Numbered from the stretch's first letter, positions 37,701 to 46,478 are shown. The stretch: DNA of 64,000 nucleotides from Corynebacterium sp. NML98-0116 (GCF_001767255.1 NZ_CP017639.1:1-64000); one strand, 5' to 3'. Notes: generated by a model from the letters alone, not told the origin. Made by a program: numbers and translations.

Positions 37701-38761
37701 TCCCCGCGCTCGCGGGGATGAGCCCATATCCGACGCGCGTTCAGTTGCAGGGGGGCTGTCCTCCCCGCGCTCGCGGGGATGAGCCCTCAATCGCCGCCGC
37801 ATTCGACTTCTTCGTCTCGTCCTCCCCGCGCTCGCGGGGATGAGCCGGATTCACGCAATGAAAGTGCGTGCTGAGCACGGTCCTCCCCGCGCTCGCGGGG
37901 ATGAGCCGGCCTACACCCTCGAGGAGGCTATCGCTGACCCGTCCTCCCCGCGCTCGCGGGGATGAGCCCAGGTCGTCGCGTGACCTGGCTGACCAGCTCA
38001 AGTCCTCCCCGCGCTCGCGGGGATGAGCCCGCCAGCGCAACGGCAACGTTTTCATTTCATGAGTCCTCCCCGCGCTCGCGGGGATGAGCCCAAAACAGTG
38101 TCCCTGTGGCTTAATGCAGAGCGGTCCTCCCCGCGCTCGCGGGGATGAGCCCGCGTCCAGTTCTGCGTCAGCCCCGGCCTTTTTGTCCTCCCCGCGCTCG
38201 CGGGGATGAGCCCTAATTGACAACAGCAACTAAAGCGTCTGCCAAGTCCTCCCCGCGCTCGCGGGGATGAGCCCAATAACTACGCGCCGGGTTCGGGTGA
38301 TACGAAGTCCTCCCCGCGCTCGCGGGGATGAGCCGTTGTGCGGTTCCACCGTCGCGAAATTCGCTTTGTCCTCCCCGCGCTCGCGGGGATGAGCCGCGTC
38401 GTGCAGCTCTGAACACATGGATTGACCAGTCCTCCCCGCGCCTGCGGGGATGAGCCGGCGGCGTTTCCTGGCCGGTATGCCGAAAAGATGTCCTCCCCGC
38501 GCTCGCGGGGATGAGCCCGTCACCGGAATTGACGCATACCCAACAGCAGAGTCCTCCCCGCGCCTGCGGGGATGAGCCCATCAACCCCGCCCCGAACTGG
38601 TACCAGGTGCGGTCCTCCCCGCGCCTGCGGGGATGAGCCGCCCTCGCCGGTATCGAGTGGGCGGGCCCAAATATCCTCCCCGCGCCTGCGGGGATGAGCC
38701 TCTGGTCTGATGGGCGGTAGGGCTTAAGTTTCCGTCCTCCCCGCGCCTGCGGGGATGAGCC
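34769..38761 (+). CRISPR. Type I-E CRISPR array, 66 repeats and 65 spacers
   Basis: Repeat of 28 bp beginning GTCCTCCCCGCG, with CTCG in the loop, ending CGGGGATGAGCC; spacers of 33 bp. I checked repeat starts at every tenth unit and the period is exactly 61 bp throughout (34769 to 38734). Variants: CGTTCG loop at 36599; GTTCT start at 37331; GAGGAGCC end at 37514; GTCATCCCC at 37575; and a CGCCTGCGGGG form at 38429 and in the last four repeats from 38551. The base after the repeat is C in 43 spacers, G in 15, T in 5 and A in 2. The spacer at 37664 recurs at 37847. Orientation agrees with transcription to the right, away from cas3. Confidence 0.98.
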
Positions 38762-38794
38762 CAGCACGGTTTGGATCGGGATGCCTGGCGTGCC

Positions 38795-38995
38795 GTGCAC
38801 CCCGAGCGGGTGGGGGAGCCACATAGTGTGTTCTTTTCTGAGACATTGTGACGAGGTACGTCGCGGTTCTGGCTAATTGGCGCGATCAGAACCGTGAGAC
38901 CTTTAGCGTTCCATGTGCTTGCGGGGTATGAGCTTGTTGAACCTCAACGCAATACGTTTTCAAGGGTGTTCCCCGTGCTGGTGCGGTCGCTTGCT
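38795..38995 (+). repeat. Decayed CRISPR repeats beyond the distal end
   Basis: At 38795, exactly one period after the last intact repeat, GTGCACCCCGAGCGGGTGGG is a degenerate repeat. Further relics are GTTCCATGTGCTTGCGGGG-TATGAGC from 38909 and GTGTTCCCCGTGCTGGTGCGG from 38966. They mark the old, leader-distal end of a formerly longer array. Confidence 0.6.
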
Positions 38996-39337
38996 CTTTT
39001 GGCAGTTATAGGATTCATACATTTTCTGCCGTAGCAAGCCATTTGTTGTGAGAATTCAGCCAGCACGCCTCATCGAAGGAGGGCCCCGCTGCCTAATTGG
39101 CCACGAGCGACCGACGGCCTCTCCTCGGATCGAATTCGTTTGTTGCAGGTCGACCCTGATCGATACTCCCGAGAATATCCGGCCATGACCCGGCCACCCC
39201 AACAAAAAGGGCGGGCCCTCACGAAAGTGAGGGCCCGTGACCTGTATTGTACGGGCGTTTTCCCGTTTCACTTGTCCCAGTATATGGCCTTTCCGTGTCA
39301 TATCCAACGCGAACCACCGCTTCGCGACCCAACAAAA
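38996..39337. other. Gap between the array and the mobile element
   Basis: No gene is supported here. The only structured item is a perfect 11-bp stem with GAAA loop at 39212-39237 (annotated as a terminator). The rest holds nothing I recognise. Confidence 0.5.
39205..39237 (-). terminator. Strong hairpin terminator, minus strand
   Basis: CGGGCCCTCAC-GAAA-GTGAGGGCCCG is a perfect 11-bp stem with tetraloop; on the minus strand it is followed by CCCTTTTTGTT. It would stop leftward transcription coming from the mobile element before it runs antisense into the CRISPR array. Confidence 0.8.
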
Positions 39338-39417
39338 AAGTTCAGTTCTGCGCCCGGGAACCATTTTGGGTTTTAGGCCCACTCCCGTCGACTAACACTC
39401 TAGTTCGCCCAAAGACA
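39338..39417 (+). repeat. Family C repeat copy 3, left half
   Basis: Matches the first 65 bp of copy 1 (AAAAAGTTC, CGCCCGGGAAC, GGCCC.CTCCCGTCGAC). It is cut by the mobile element; the right half is at 51701-51790. Confidence 0.8.
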
Positions 39418-39434
39418 TGTTTGATACAAGTATT
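39400..39434 (+). other. attL: attL of the integrated element
   Basis: Chromosomal half CGCCCAAAGACA, then the proposed TG crossover dinucleotide at 39418-39419, then the element half TTTGATACAAGTATTATT. The element half is the inverted counterpart of the element half in attR, as expected for the two arms of a serine-integrase attP. The exact crossover is a proposal. Confidence 0.65.
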
Positions 39435-39461
39435 ATTGCCTAGGAGCACGGAGGTAGAAGC

Positions 39462-41168
39462 ATGTCTAAAAGACCAGTTAGAGCGGTTATTGTAACCAGG
39501 CTATCGCGCGAAACAGAGAACTCAACTTCTATTGAACGGCAAGAGAAGGATTGTCGGGAGAAGTGCAAGGCCGAAGGCTGGCAGGTGGTAGGTGTCGCTA
39601 AGGACGTCAACGTCTCTGCTGGACGTCGTAACCCGTGGCAGCGCGAAGGCCTAAGAGAGTGGATCGGCAAGAGCAAGGCAGACCCTGGACGTACCGACGA
39701 GTTTGACGTTCTCGTTTTCTGGCGTATGGATCGCCTGGTTCGTTCAGTCACACAGCTCTGGGAGCTTCTAATCTGGGCTGGCGAGCACGGGGTAACGCTA
39801 GTTTCAGCCACGGAGCAGATGTTCGATACCACCAAGCCCGAAGGCAAACTCATGATTTCGATGGTTGGTGCGTTCGCAGAACTCGAACTCGAGGCCATCC
39901 GCGAACGTATCCACGCCGATCAGCAACACAGGATCACAGCAGGCCAGTACGCGGGAGGTGTACCCCCCTGGGGCTACCGCCCGGTGAAGAACGAACAGGG
40001 AGAATGGATGCTCGAGCCTGATCCGCAACAGGTCAAAGTCATTAACCGAGTTGTCCACGCGCTCCTGCACGAAAACAAGTCGCTCAAGGCTATAACCAGA
40101 GAGTTGAACGCGGAGGGAGTCCCAACCGTTAGAGACCTCAACAACGCTAGGCATGGACGCCCTATGAAGGGGTATTCATGGTCAACTACTCCGCTAACAA
40201 GGCAGCTTCGGAACCCAACGCTACTAGGGCTGGTAACTATCGCTGAAGGGGTACAAGACGCTCACGGCAGGCCGGTTCGTGACAAGTACGGCAACCGCAC
40301 CTACGAGAAAGGTCGTATCCTTCTAGGGCCTGATAACCGCCCTTTACGGCGTGCCGAACCCGTTATTTCGAAAGAGGATTTTGACGCCGTTCAGAAAGTG
40401 CTCGATGCCCGTTCTGTCAAGACACCCAAGAGCTCTCGCAGCAGCTCGCTTCTACTAAATGTGCTGTTTTGCGGATGCTGTGGAGACAAGGCGTACCTAC
40501 TGCACCGTTCAGATGGTAAATATGCCAGCTACTACAGGTGTAGCTCTATGAGCCACCAGCGCGGGGGCCGTAGGGAGTGCAGCCCCAAGCAGATTTCGAC
40601 ACAGGCTGACTGGATAGAGGATGTCGTAACAACCGCATTTCTGGGAGTGTTTGGAGACAGTGTTCGTACCGTCCGTGTGTGGCACGAGGGAACAGACACA
40701 TCCAACGAGATCGAAGAGCTGAACGAAAGCATGAACTCTGTAGCAGGCGTTCTCGCTCGCCAGCGCCCCGGTTCAGCAGCGTTTAACAGTCTTTCGCACC
40801 AGATTGACCAGATACAGGCGCGACTTGACGAGCTCGAAGCAGTAGAAACTACCCCGTCTGGTTGGATCTGGGAGCCTACAGGCCAAACCATTAGGGAATG
40901 GTGGGAGAACGCCAGTGTCAAGGAGCGCAACGCCTACCTAGTCGAGTGTGGCGTTCGTGCAGAGTTTGAGCACGCAGGCCCTAACCAGCGTGGTATCAAC
41001 CCGAGCGTTCGAATCAGCTTCGAAGACTTCGAGGGTGTAATGAGTACGCTGACTCCCAGCGAACCAGCCGAGCGACTCTCGGAGGCCCTTAAGGAAGTCC
41101 CTTCCAGCGTTACGATGCACCTGCACAACGGCGATGCTTCCTTCGAACAGAGGGAGGAAGAGAAGTGA
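39462..41168 (+). CDS. int: Large serine integrase
   Basis: 568 residues. N-terminal resolvase domain with the nucleophile Ser15 in VTRLSRET, then FWRMDRLVRS and the helix-E region LMISMVGAFAELELEAIRERI. A recombinase domain (about 160-280) with GGVPPWGYR follows, then a zinc ribbon (CGCCGDKAYLL, later YYRCSS and RREC) and a coiled coil (about 400-455). Catalyses attP x attB integration. GGAGGT precedes the ATG, which lies 40 bp inside attL. Its stop overlaps the next start. Confidence 0.95.
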   Translation: MSKRPVRAVIVTRLSRETENSTSIERQEKDCREKCKAEGWQVVGVAKDVNVSAGRRNPWQREGLREWIGKSKADPGRTDEFDVLVFWRMDRLVRSVTQLWELLIWAGEHGVTLVSATEQMFDTTKPEGKLMISMVGAFAELELEAIRERIHADQQHRITAGQYAGGVPPWGYRPVKNEQGEWMLEPDPQQVKVINRVVHALLHENKSLKAITRELNAEGVPTVRDLNNARHGRPMKGYSWSTTPLTRQLRNPTLLGLVTIAEGVQDAHGRPVRDKYGNRTYEKGRILLGPDNRPLRRAEPVISKEDFDAVQKVLDARSVKTPKSSRSSSLLLNVLFCGCCGDKAYLLHRSDGKYASYYRCSSMSHQRGGRRECSPKQISTQADWIEDVVTTAFLGVFGDSVRTVRVWHEGTDTSNEIEELNESMNSVAGVLARQRPGSAAFNSLSHQIDQIQARLDELEAVETTPSGWIWEPTGQTIREWWENASVKERNAYLVECGVRAEFEHAGPNQRGINPSVRISFEDFEGVMSTLTPSEPAERLSEALKEVPSSVTMHLHNGDASFEQREEEK

Positions 41169-41509
41169 TTGTTTCGCACTGGTTGAGCGATAACGCCGGG
41201 GTGTTGGTGGTTCGTGATGAACGAACACCAAGAACAGCGCAGCTTGATGATTGCATTCTCGAGAATGGTTGGGGCCTTCGGTTAGCGCTCCAGTATGGCC
41301 AGTTGCTACTCGAGGCCTGGGGTAGCGCCGGGGTGGTTCCCGTCGATGTGCTCGAAGAGTCTGGTTTTATCCGCATGCAGGACGTCGCCAGCGAGTACGG
41401 CGTTCCGCTCGAGGTGCTGGTTCAGCAGATGCTCGAGGATGGGTTGCTTCTCGAGGTGGGCGGAGCTCTGGTTGCCAGTCCTCACCCCGCAGTACGGCGT
41501 ATGGATTAG
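41165..41509 (+). CDS. Hypothetical protein, possible winged-helix DNA-binding protein
   Basis: 114 residues, GTG start overlapping the integrase stop; its own stop overlaps the next GTG. The middle, FIRMQDVASEYGVPLEVLVQ followed by QMLEDGLLLEVGGALV, looks like a helix-turn-helix plus wing. A regulator or excision factor would be expected beside an integrase, but no family is recognised. Confidence 0.6.
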   Translation: MIVSHWLSDNAGVLVVRDERTPRTAQLDDCILENGWGLRLALQYGQLLLEAWGSAGVVPVDVLEESGFIRMQDVASEYGVPLEVLVQQMLEDGLLLEVGGALVASPHPAVRRMD

Positions 41510-43098
41510 TGGCCAGCTTCTACAGGCTGGCAGTAAGTAACAAGCAGGACAAGCAGCAGGAAGGAGGTAGCAGGTTGGTGTGCCTGGATACGGTGTTTAG
41601 CGGTGTTCGCGCTGTACGCTGCAAACCTGGAACAAAAGAGATTGTGCAAGGTAGCCCCGCCGTTGATCCGACCGAAGCAGTAAACCGCGCCGGTATCAAC
41701 GGAACCGGCGGGCTGGTAGTCGTTGACTTCGACGCCAAGAACGGGGCCAGCGAGCTCGAATTGCAACGAGCGTTCCCAGGCGTGCTCGACAGTCCTACCC
41801 TGGTTGTATCAACGGCAACCAAAGGTTGTTGTCACTACGTGTACCGCTGGCCTGGAAAGCTCCCTGTACGCGCCGGTGACTCGAGTGTCACACTGGTTCC
41901 TGGAGTTGAAGTACCAGCCCGCTACATGATGTACGGCAGCAGCGTGAACGGAGTCACCTACACGGTGCTTCGGGACGAACCAGTAGCAGAGCTCCCAGCA
42001 GACCTGTACGCCGTGCTGGTTGCTGATTGGCAGCAGCTCGAACACCCAACCCCTGTAACCGGATTGAGTCTTACTCAACAGGAACGGGAAGCTCGAGCCT
42101 TCGAGCTGCTTAAGAGTTTTGGCAAGTACGAGGCTGGCAAGACCAACGAGAAGTTTCTGGAAGTAGCGTTCCCGGTACTGCAATTGCTAGGCGTCGAGCG
42201 CGGGGCACTGGAGCTCGAGGCAGCATGGCCTAGCGCTACCGACTCCGAAGCAGAGATTAGGGCGCGCGTATCTAGCGCGGTGGCGTCCTACACTGCCGAA
42301 GCTGATCCGTCGAACACTGGAGCACGGTATTCCCCTACCCGTGCTCGAGTGCTACTCAAGCTCGAGCGCGCAGCCCGCTACGGTGCCTGGAAGGGGCGTT
42401 CAGCTCCCAACGATAGGCGCGTGCTGCTGGCAGTTTTGGAGCGCGCCAGCCGCGTTAACGAGCTGGTTGTTTCATACCCAGCAGAGACGCTCGCTAACCG
42501 GGTAGGTATTAAGCCTTCCAGTGTTCGAGAGTCGCTGGAGCGGTTGAGTAGTGCTGGTTGGCTGTACTGGATGCCCAAACACTCGCTCGTAGCGCTTACG
42601 AGTTCGGAACTTGTACGTCTATTAATTAAGGGGAACTCCCCTAGTAGGGGGAGTTCTACAGGTGGTGGTTACTCACCCTTCCAGTCGCAAGAAGCAACCA
42701 GCTTCTTGCACCCGGTTGATGAGGTTTGGAGAGCGCCGGGCTTGCGAGCCCGCCACGCCCACCTGTTCGACCTCGTTGACGCCGGGGTAAACGTCCGCTC
42801 GAGCCTGGTTGCTCGTTCTGGGGCAAGCAAGGCGACTGTTTCGGAAACAGTGCGCTCGCTCCAAGAGCACGGGCTGATCGTCGAGAACGCCGGGGTGCTC
42901 GAGGTGGCCCCCACCGCCTCGAGCGTGGTTGCCACGCTACGAGAACAGGCCAGCGAGACCTACGCCAGTGTTCGGGCTGGCATTGAGAGTGACCACCGAA
43001 GACTAGAGGCGTTCCGCAACGAACGCAGGCTCGAGAACCAGCAGCGTCTCGAGGACGCCTACCGACGCCGGGAGCTCGAAGAGACAGCGCCAGTGTAA
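41509..43098 (+). CDS. Primase-polymerase (prim-pol) with C-terminal winged helices
   Basis: Up to 529 residues. The N-terminal bifunctional primase/polymerase domain shows RAVRCKPGTKEI, GLVVVDFDAKNG (catalytic Asp73 and Asp75) and a later His in GCCHYVYRWP. From about residue 300 two winged-helix segments follow: LANRVGIKPSSVRESLERLS and RSGASKATVSETVRSLQEHG. No helicase domain is attached. Likely the replication initiator/primase of the element. The start is unsure: GTG at 41509 overlaps the previous stop, but a GTG near 41579 would suit the usual domain start. Confidence 0.8.
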   Translation: MASFYRLAVSNKQDKQQEGGSRLVCLDTVFSGVRAVRCKPGTKEIVQGSPAVDPTEAVNRAGINGTGGLVVVDFDAKNGASELELQRAFPGVLDSPTLVVSTATKGCCHYVYRWPGKLPVRAGDSSVTLVPGVEVPARYMMYGSSVNGVTYTVLRDEPVAELPADLYAVLVADWQQLEHPTPVTGLSLTQQEREARAFELLKSFGKYEAGKTNEKFLEVAFPVLQLLGVERGALELEAAWPSATDSEAEIRARVSSAVASYTAEADPSNTGARYSPTRARVLLKLERAARYGAWKGRSAPNDRRVLLAVLERASRVNELVVSYPAETLANRVGIKPSSVRESLERLSSAGWLYWMPKHSLVALTSSELVRLLIKGNSPSRGSSTGGGYSPFQSQEATSFLHPVDEVWRAPGLRARHAHLFDLVDAGVNVRSSLVARSGASKATVSETVRSLQEHGLIVENAGVLEVAPTASSVVATLREQASETYASVRAGIESDHRRLEAFRNERRLENQQRLEDAYRRRELEETAPV

Positions 43099-43602
43099 CG
43101 GCGCTCTACAAGCTCGTACGAGGTGCTGAACGTCCGTAGCTAGGTTGTTCGTCCACCCGTGCTCTGGAAGTCTGTCAGCGAGGCAGCTGGACCACCTAGA
43201 GCCGGTGCCACGCCTGAACGTTCAGTGCGTCTACACCCGGTGGACACACAGCACGGACCTAGCAGCGGGGTACCAACCCCGGAATGGGGTGGCTTGACAA
43301 AGTGACACGTATATACTAAGTGAAGGGTACCTCCTGGTAGTGGGTGGCATTCTCTCTACCACCTCCAAGTCAACACCCCCTTCAGGGGGTGTGGCGAAAC
43401 ACTCACACGTATATCAATTATGAAGGGTGTTTCGCACACCCGGTTGCCTTGCTCTCCTTCGGAAACAACCACACCGCCGAAGCTCGAGAACAGGTACCGG
43501 AACCTTAACTACCCTTCCAAGCTCCAGTACGCCCCCAGCTCCTTCGGGAGTAGGGGGCGTTCTTCTTGAATCAAAGACATAACAGTTAGGGGATGCCTAG
43601 CG
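43099..43602. promoter_or_regulatory. Structured intergenic region after the primase gene, possible origin
   Basis: 504 bp without a gene. It holds a perfect 12-bp palindrome CTGAACGTTCAG (43214-43225), a TTGACA followed by an AT-rich ACACGTATATACTAAGTGAAGGGT, a second copy of ACACGTATAT..TGAAGGGT about 95 bp later, a hairpin ACACCCCCttcaGGGGGTGT near 43372, and a terminator at 43531-43563. The clustering beside a primase gene suggests an origin or control region; this is inference. Confidence 0.45.
43531..43567 (+). terminator. Intrinsic terminator after prim-pol gene
   Basis: GCCCCCAGCTCC-TTCG-GGAGTAGGGGGC, a 12-position stem with a mismatch and a stable TTCG loop, followed by GTTCTTCTT. 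Confidence 0.7.
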
Positions 43603-43803
43603 ATGTACCGATACTCGAACGGCAGCACTCCAGACCAACAGCAGGAAGCTAACCGGCGCTACCGCCGAAAACAAGCGCACTACCGCCAGTGGCTCGACGA
43701 CGTGGCAGCAGAACTAGGGCTCAACCGCGATCAGCTCACCACAAGCAGAAACGCCGAGCTCGTAGCTCGAGCACTCGCACTGACCACGCCCCAGCAGGAA
43801 TAG
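43603..43803 (+). CDS. Small hypothetical protein of the element
   Basis: 66 residues, highly charged: QEANRRYRRKQAHYRQWLDD followed by VAAELGLNRDQLTTSRNAEL. Looks helical and basic. GGGGA lies 11 bases before the ATG. No family recognised. Confidence 0.6.
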   Translation: MYRYSNGSTPDQQQEANRRYRRKQAHYRQWLDDVAAELGLNRDQLTTSRNAELVARALALTTPQQE

Positions 43804-43900
43804 CACAGCGTTAACGCTCGAGGCAGTCACGCCTTGCAAAAGGGAGCCGGCTAGCTGTTTGCCCAGGTCACAGCAACAACACAAGCAGAAAGGAAGGCTT

Positions 43901-44128
43901 ATGCCACTACCACTCAACGGCACTGCTGTAACGCAGTTCGTTGCCGATCAACTCATGCAACGCCCAGCGCACCAGCTCGCACGCGCGCTCGCATCACTGG
44001 AAGAACCCGCAGGCACCATGACGGACCCAGAAGTACGGGTGCGCACACCACGAACCAGCGACACCGTGGCAAAACTCGAGTTCCTGTTTAGCGGGAACGA
44101 ACCAGAGTTCACCACCAACCACTACTAG
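43901..44128 (+). CDS. Small hypothetical protein of the element
   Basis: 75 residues, starting MPLPLNGTAVTQFVADQLMQ. AAAGGAAGG precedes this ATG, which is preferred over an in-frame ATG 42 bp earlier. It ends 13 bp before the next gene. No family recognised. Confidence 0.6.
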   Translation: MPLPLNGTAVTQFVADQLMQRPAHQLARALASLEEPAGTMTDPEVRVRTPRTSDTVAKLEFLFSGNEPEFTTNHY

Positions 44129-44141
44129 AAAGAGAACCCTT

Positions 44142-44915
44142 ATGTCCTACTGCACGACTCCAGACCTTGTAATTCACGCTGTACACAAGCTAGGAGAAAA
44201 GCACCCCAAGCCCGTTCAAGACTTGCTCGACGCAGCCCAGGCCCTCGAAGAGATTGGAAAGCAAGCACCTTCCTGGGAGGGGGTCGAAGATCCCACCAAG
44301 GTTGTTGACGTTGTTCAAGAGCAAGTGCGCTACCGCGTTATGAACAGCGATGAACTTCGAGAGGTCCGCAACCAAGCTCGTACCAAGATTGCTAACGCAC
44401 TTGCTCGAGAGATGGAAGACCACACCGGCGCATACCTCAAAGCAATTCAAAAGACCTTCGAAGCAGCAGCAAACCAGTATACCGAAGCTGTAGCAGAGCT
44501 ACCGCGCGAGTTTGACTCCAAAGACCTTCTCGAGTGGGAACCAGTTCGTTTCGACGCCTACACTCGAGCTAAGCAGGCGAACGCCGTGCTCGACCAGGCC
44601 AAGACCTGGATGTTCGAGCTAGGCAAGGTGGTGAATAGCGAGAACTACCCACCAAGTCTTTCGACCGAGCTGCTCGTTCTCGAGCCCCAGGCGCTCGAGC
44701 ACTACGTTTCGATTCAGACCGCTGACGGCACATGCACGGATAATGCACTCCGAGCCGTTAACCCTGTTCGTCTCAAGGCAGTGAAGGACGGCGTACCGCT
44801 CCGGTTGTCGCTGCCCTCGAAGGTTCGTAAAGCTGTGACACAGTTCGAAGCCCAGCGCCAGCAGCTTTCAGACACCGAAGCACGCGAACTTCGCCTTCGA
44901 GCACCGGCTTACTAG
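44142..44915 (+). CDS. Hypothetical protein of the element
   Basis: 257 residues, mostly alpha-helical and acidic with a long heptad-like centre (about 80-165: VRNQARTKIANALAREMEDH and onward). No signal or membrane segment. AAAGAGAA precedes the ATG. No family is recognised; it could be a packaging or capsid-remodelling factor of the satellite, but nothing shows this. Confidence 0.65.
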   Translation: MSYCTTPDLVIHAVHKLGEKHPKPVQDLLDAAQALEEIGKQAPSWEGVEDPTKVVDVVQEQVRYRVMNSDELREVRNQARTKIANALAREMEDHTGAYLKAIQKTFEAAANQYTEAVAELPREFDSKDLLEWEPVRFDAYTRAKQANAVLDQAKTWMFELGKVVNSENYPPSLSTELLVLEPQALEHYVSIQTADGTCTDNALRAVNPVRLKAVKDGVPLRLSLPSKVRKAVTQFEAQRQQLSDTEARELRLRAPAY

Positions 44916-45402
44916 CACCCAAGCAGGGGCTGTAGGCAGGCCCCGGCGTACCGGGCACCTAGCACCGGGTACCCGCTACCGGGTACAGGGGTAGCAGGGG
45001 CCTGGGGCACCTACCGGGAGCCCGCTAGGTAGGGGTGCACTCCCTCCACACCCCGGCGTACGCCCCCGGTGTACGGCCCCGGCGTAGGGGTTGGGGTACT
45101 AGGGGTGCACGGGGCGTGGGAGGGCGTAGCGCTCGCTCGCTAGGTTGGCTGGCACTACGTTCCCCCGCTCTAAACCAGCCCTCCAGACTGGCGTACAGGG
45201 AACGCATGCACACCCTGGACACGACCGCAACCAGCTACCCCCGCTGTTCGTGGCGGCAAACGTGCAAAACCCCAGGTTATCGCCTGTTTATGCACCCCTG
45301 GGGGTATACCCCCGCCCCCGCATGAAAGACCGGGGGTCAATCCGTCCAAGAGCCTCGATGCGTTCTAACAACCTATTTTTTGACTCACCCGAAGGAAAGC
45401 AG
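44916..45402. promoter_or_regulatory. GC-rich, repeat-laden region before HNH and terS; candidate cos
   Basis: About 490 bp with no convincing gene. The first 200 bp repeat short units such as ACCGGGTAC, GGCGTAC and CTACCGGG. Near the end, GGGGGTATACCCCC (45300-45313) is a perfect 14-bp palindrome inside a G/C-tract. In cos phages the packaging site usually lies just before HNH and small-terminase genes, which is the layout here. Confidence 0.4.
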
Positions 45403-46131
45403 ATGACTACGACCCTACCAGAGCCCCCGGTACTCACTAAGAAGCAGCGAGCCCGGCTCGAGTGCCAGCAGCGCAGGCAGCAAGCACGCGCCTACTACGC
45501 CGAAGCACAGACACCGGCGCAGTTCACGCACCTAGTAAACCGCTGGCTCGAGTTCCAGCAGGCGCAGAAGCTACCCCAAGAGCACCACCAAGCACTACGA
45601 GAAGCTGGCGTGAAAAGGTGTCCAAGCTGCACCGTGGTGAAGGACCTAGAGGCATTCTCAACCTTGAAGAACGGGAGCCAGAACTACCAGTGCAAGACAT
45701 GCGCAGCCAACCGTTACGGGGATTACCGCAAGGAGAACCTCGAGCAAGTGCGAGCACGAGACCGTAAAGCGAGTGCTCGCTGGAAGAGAGCTAACCCCTG
45801 GGCTGTTCGGTTAGGTAACGGATACCAGCGCGCTGTTCGCATGGGAGCGCCTGCTGTACGCATTACCCCGGAGCAACTGCTGAATTACTGGGAGTCGGTC
45901 GGTATTGATCCTTCGAAGTCCTACTACACGGGTACGCCGTTGACACCGGAGAACTGTTCGCTGGACCACCTCGACCCACTGGGGCGTTCGGGAACGATGG
46001 GGCATGTGCTCGAGAACCTATTCCCCTGCACCGTCGAGGAAAACACCCACCACAAGCGCGGACTCGCTCCACACCACGGACTACGAAACATTAGGGAGAA
46101 GGTATGCAAACCAACCAACCAGAAGGGCTGA
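45403..46131 (+). CDS. HNH endonuclease (recombination endonuclease VII-like)
   Basis: 242 residues. A zinc ribbon is formed by CPSC and CKTC (about residues 70-110). The nuclease core is NCSLDHLDPLGRSGTMGH with a following Asn (ENLFPCT) and HHKRG, an HNH/endonuclease VII pattern. GAAGGAAA precedes the ATG at 45403. HNH proteins next to terminase genes take part in cos cleavage in several phages. It overlaps terS by 28 bp. Confidence 0.85.
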   Translation: MTTTLPEPPVLTKKQRARLECQQRRQQARAYYAEAQTPAQFTHLVNRWLEFQQAQKLPQEHHQALREAGVKRCPSCTVVKDLEAFSTLKNGSQNYQCKTCAANRYGDYRKENLEQVRARDRKASARWKRANPWAVRLGNGYQRAVRMGAPAVRITPEQLLNYWESVGIDPSKSYYTGTPLTPENCSLDHLDPLGRSGTMGHVLENLFPCTVEENTHHKRGLAPHHGLRNIREKVCKPTNQKG

Positions 46132-46478
46132 ACACTGCTGGCAAACACCTATGGGACTCGATGCACAACGAGTTCGACTTTGCAGGCGAACCAGGCAAGC
46201 TAGTGATTCTCGAGAGAGCTTGCAGGACGGCAGACCAGATAGCCAAGCTCGAAGAAGCCACCTCGAACGCGCCGATGACAGCCACCGGCTCGATGGGCCA
46301 GCTCGTTATCCACCCGTTCATTCAAGAGATACGCCAGCAAACCAGCACGCTGAACACGCTAATCAAGTCGCTGGGGCTACCAGATTCAGACGAAGAAGCA
46401 GCAGTCAAGGCCAAAACCAGGCAGCAAGCAGCGACGAAGGCAGCTAACGCGCGCTGGAACCGAGGGGGTGGCAAGTGA
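46104..46478 (+). CDS. terS: Phage small terminase subunit (P27-like)
   Basis: 124 residues. The pattern GKHLWDSMHNEF, LVILERACRTADQIAKLEEA, HPFIQEIRQQTSTLNTLIKS and LGLP is that of actinophage small terminase subunits. A basic tail (NARWNRGGGK) ends the protein. TerS picks the DNA to be packaged. No large subunit gene follows; the next genes are a 94-residue protein and an insertion sequence. In PICIs an own TerS redirects helper packaging. Confidence 0.88.
   Translation: MQTNQPEGLNTAGKHLWDSMHNEFDFAGEPGKLVILERACRTADQIAKLEEATSNAPMTATGSMGQLVIHPFIQEIRQQTSTLNTLIKSLGLPDSDEEAAVKAKTRQQAATKAANARWNRGGGK

Noticed and set aside
34769..38761. Self-targeting spacers against the satellite or other genes in the window
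   Set aside because: I saw no obvious match by eye, but an exhaustive comparison was not possible, so I make no claim.
34575..38824. Many minus-strand ORFs with repeated SSPRARGG and LIPASAGRT peptides
   Set aside because: They are translations of the CRISPR repeats; the 61-bp period shifts frame regularly and the DNA is an array.
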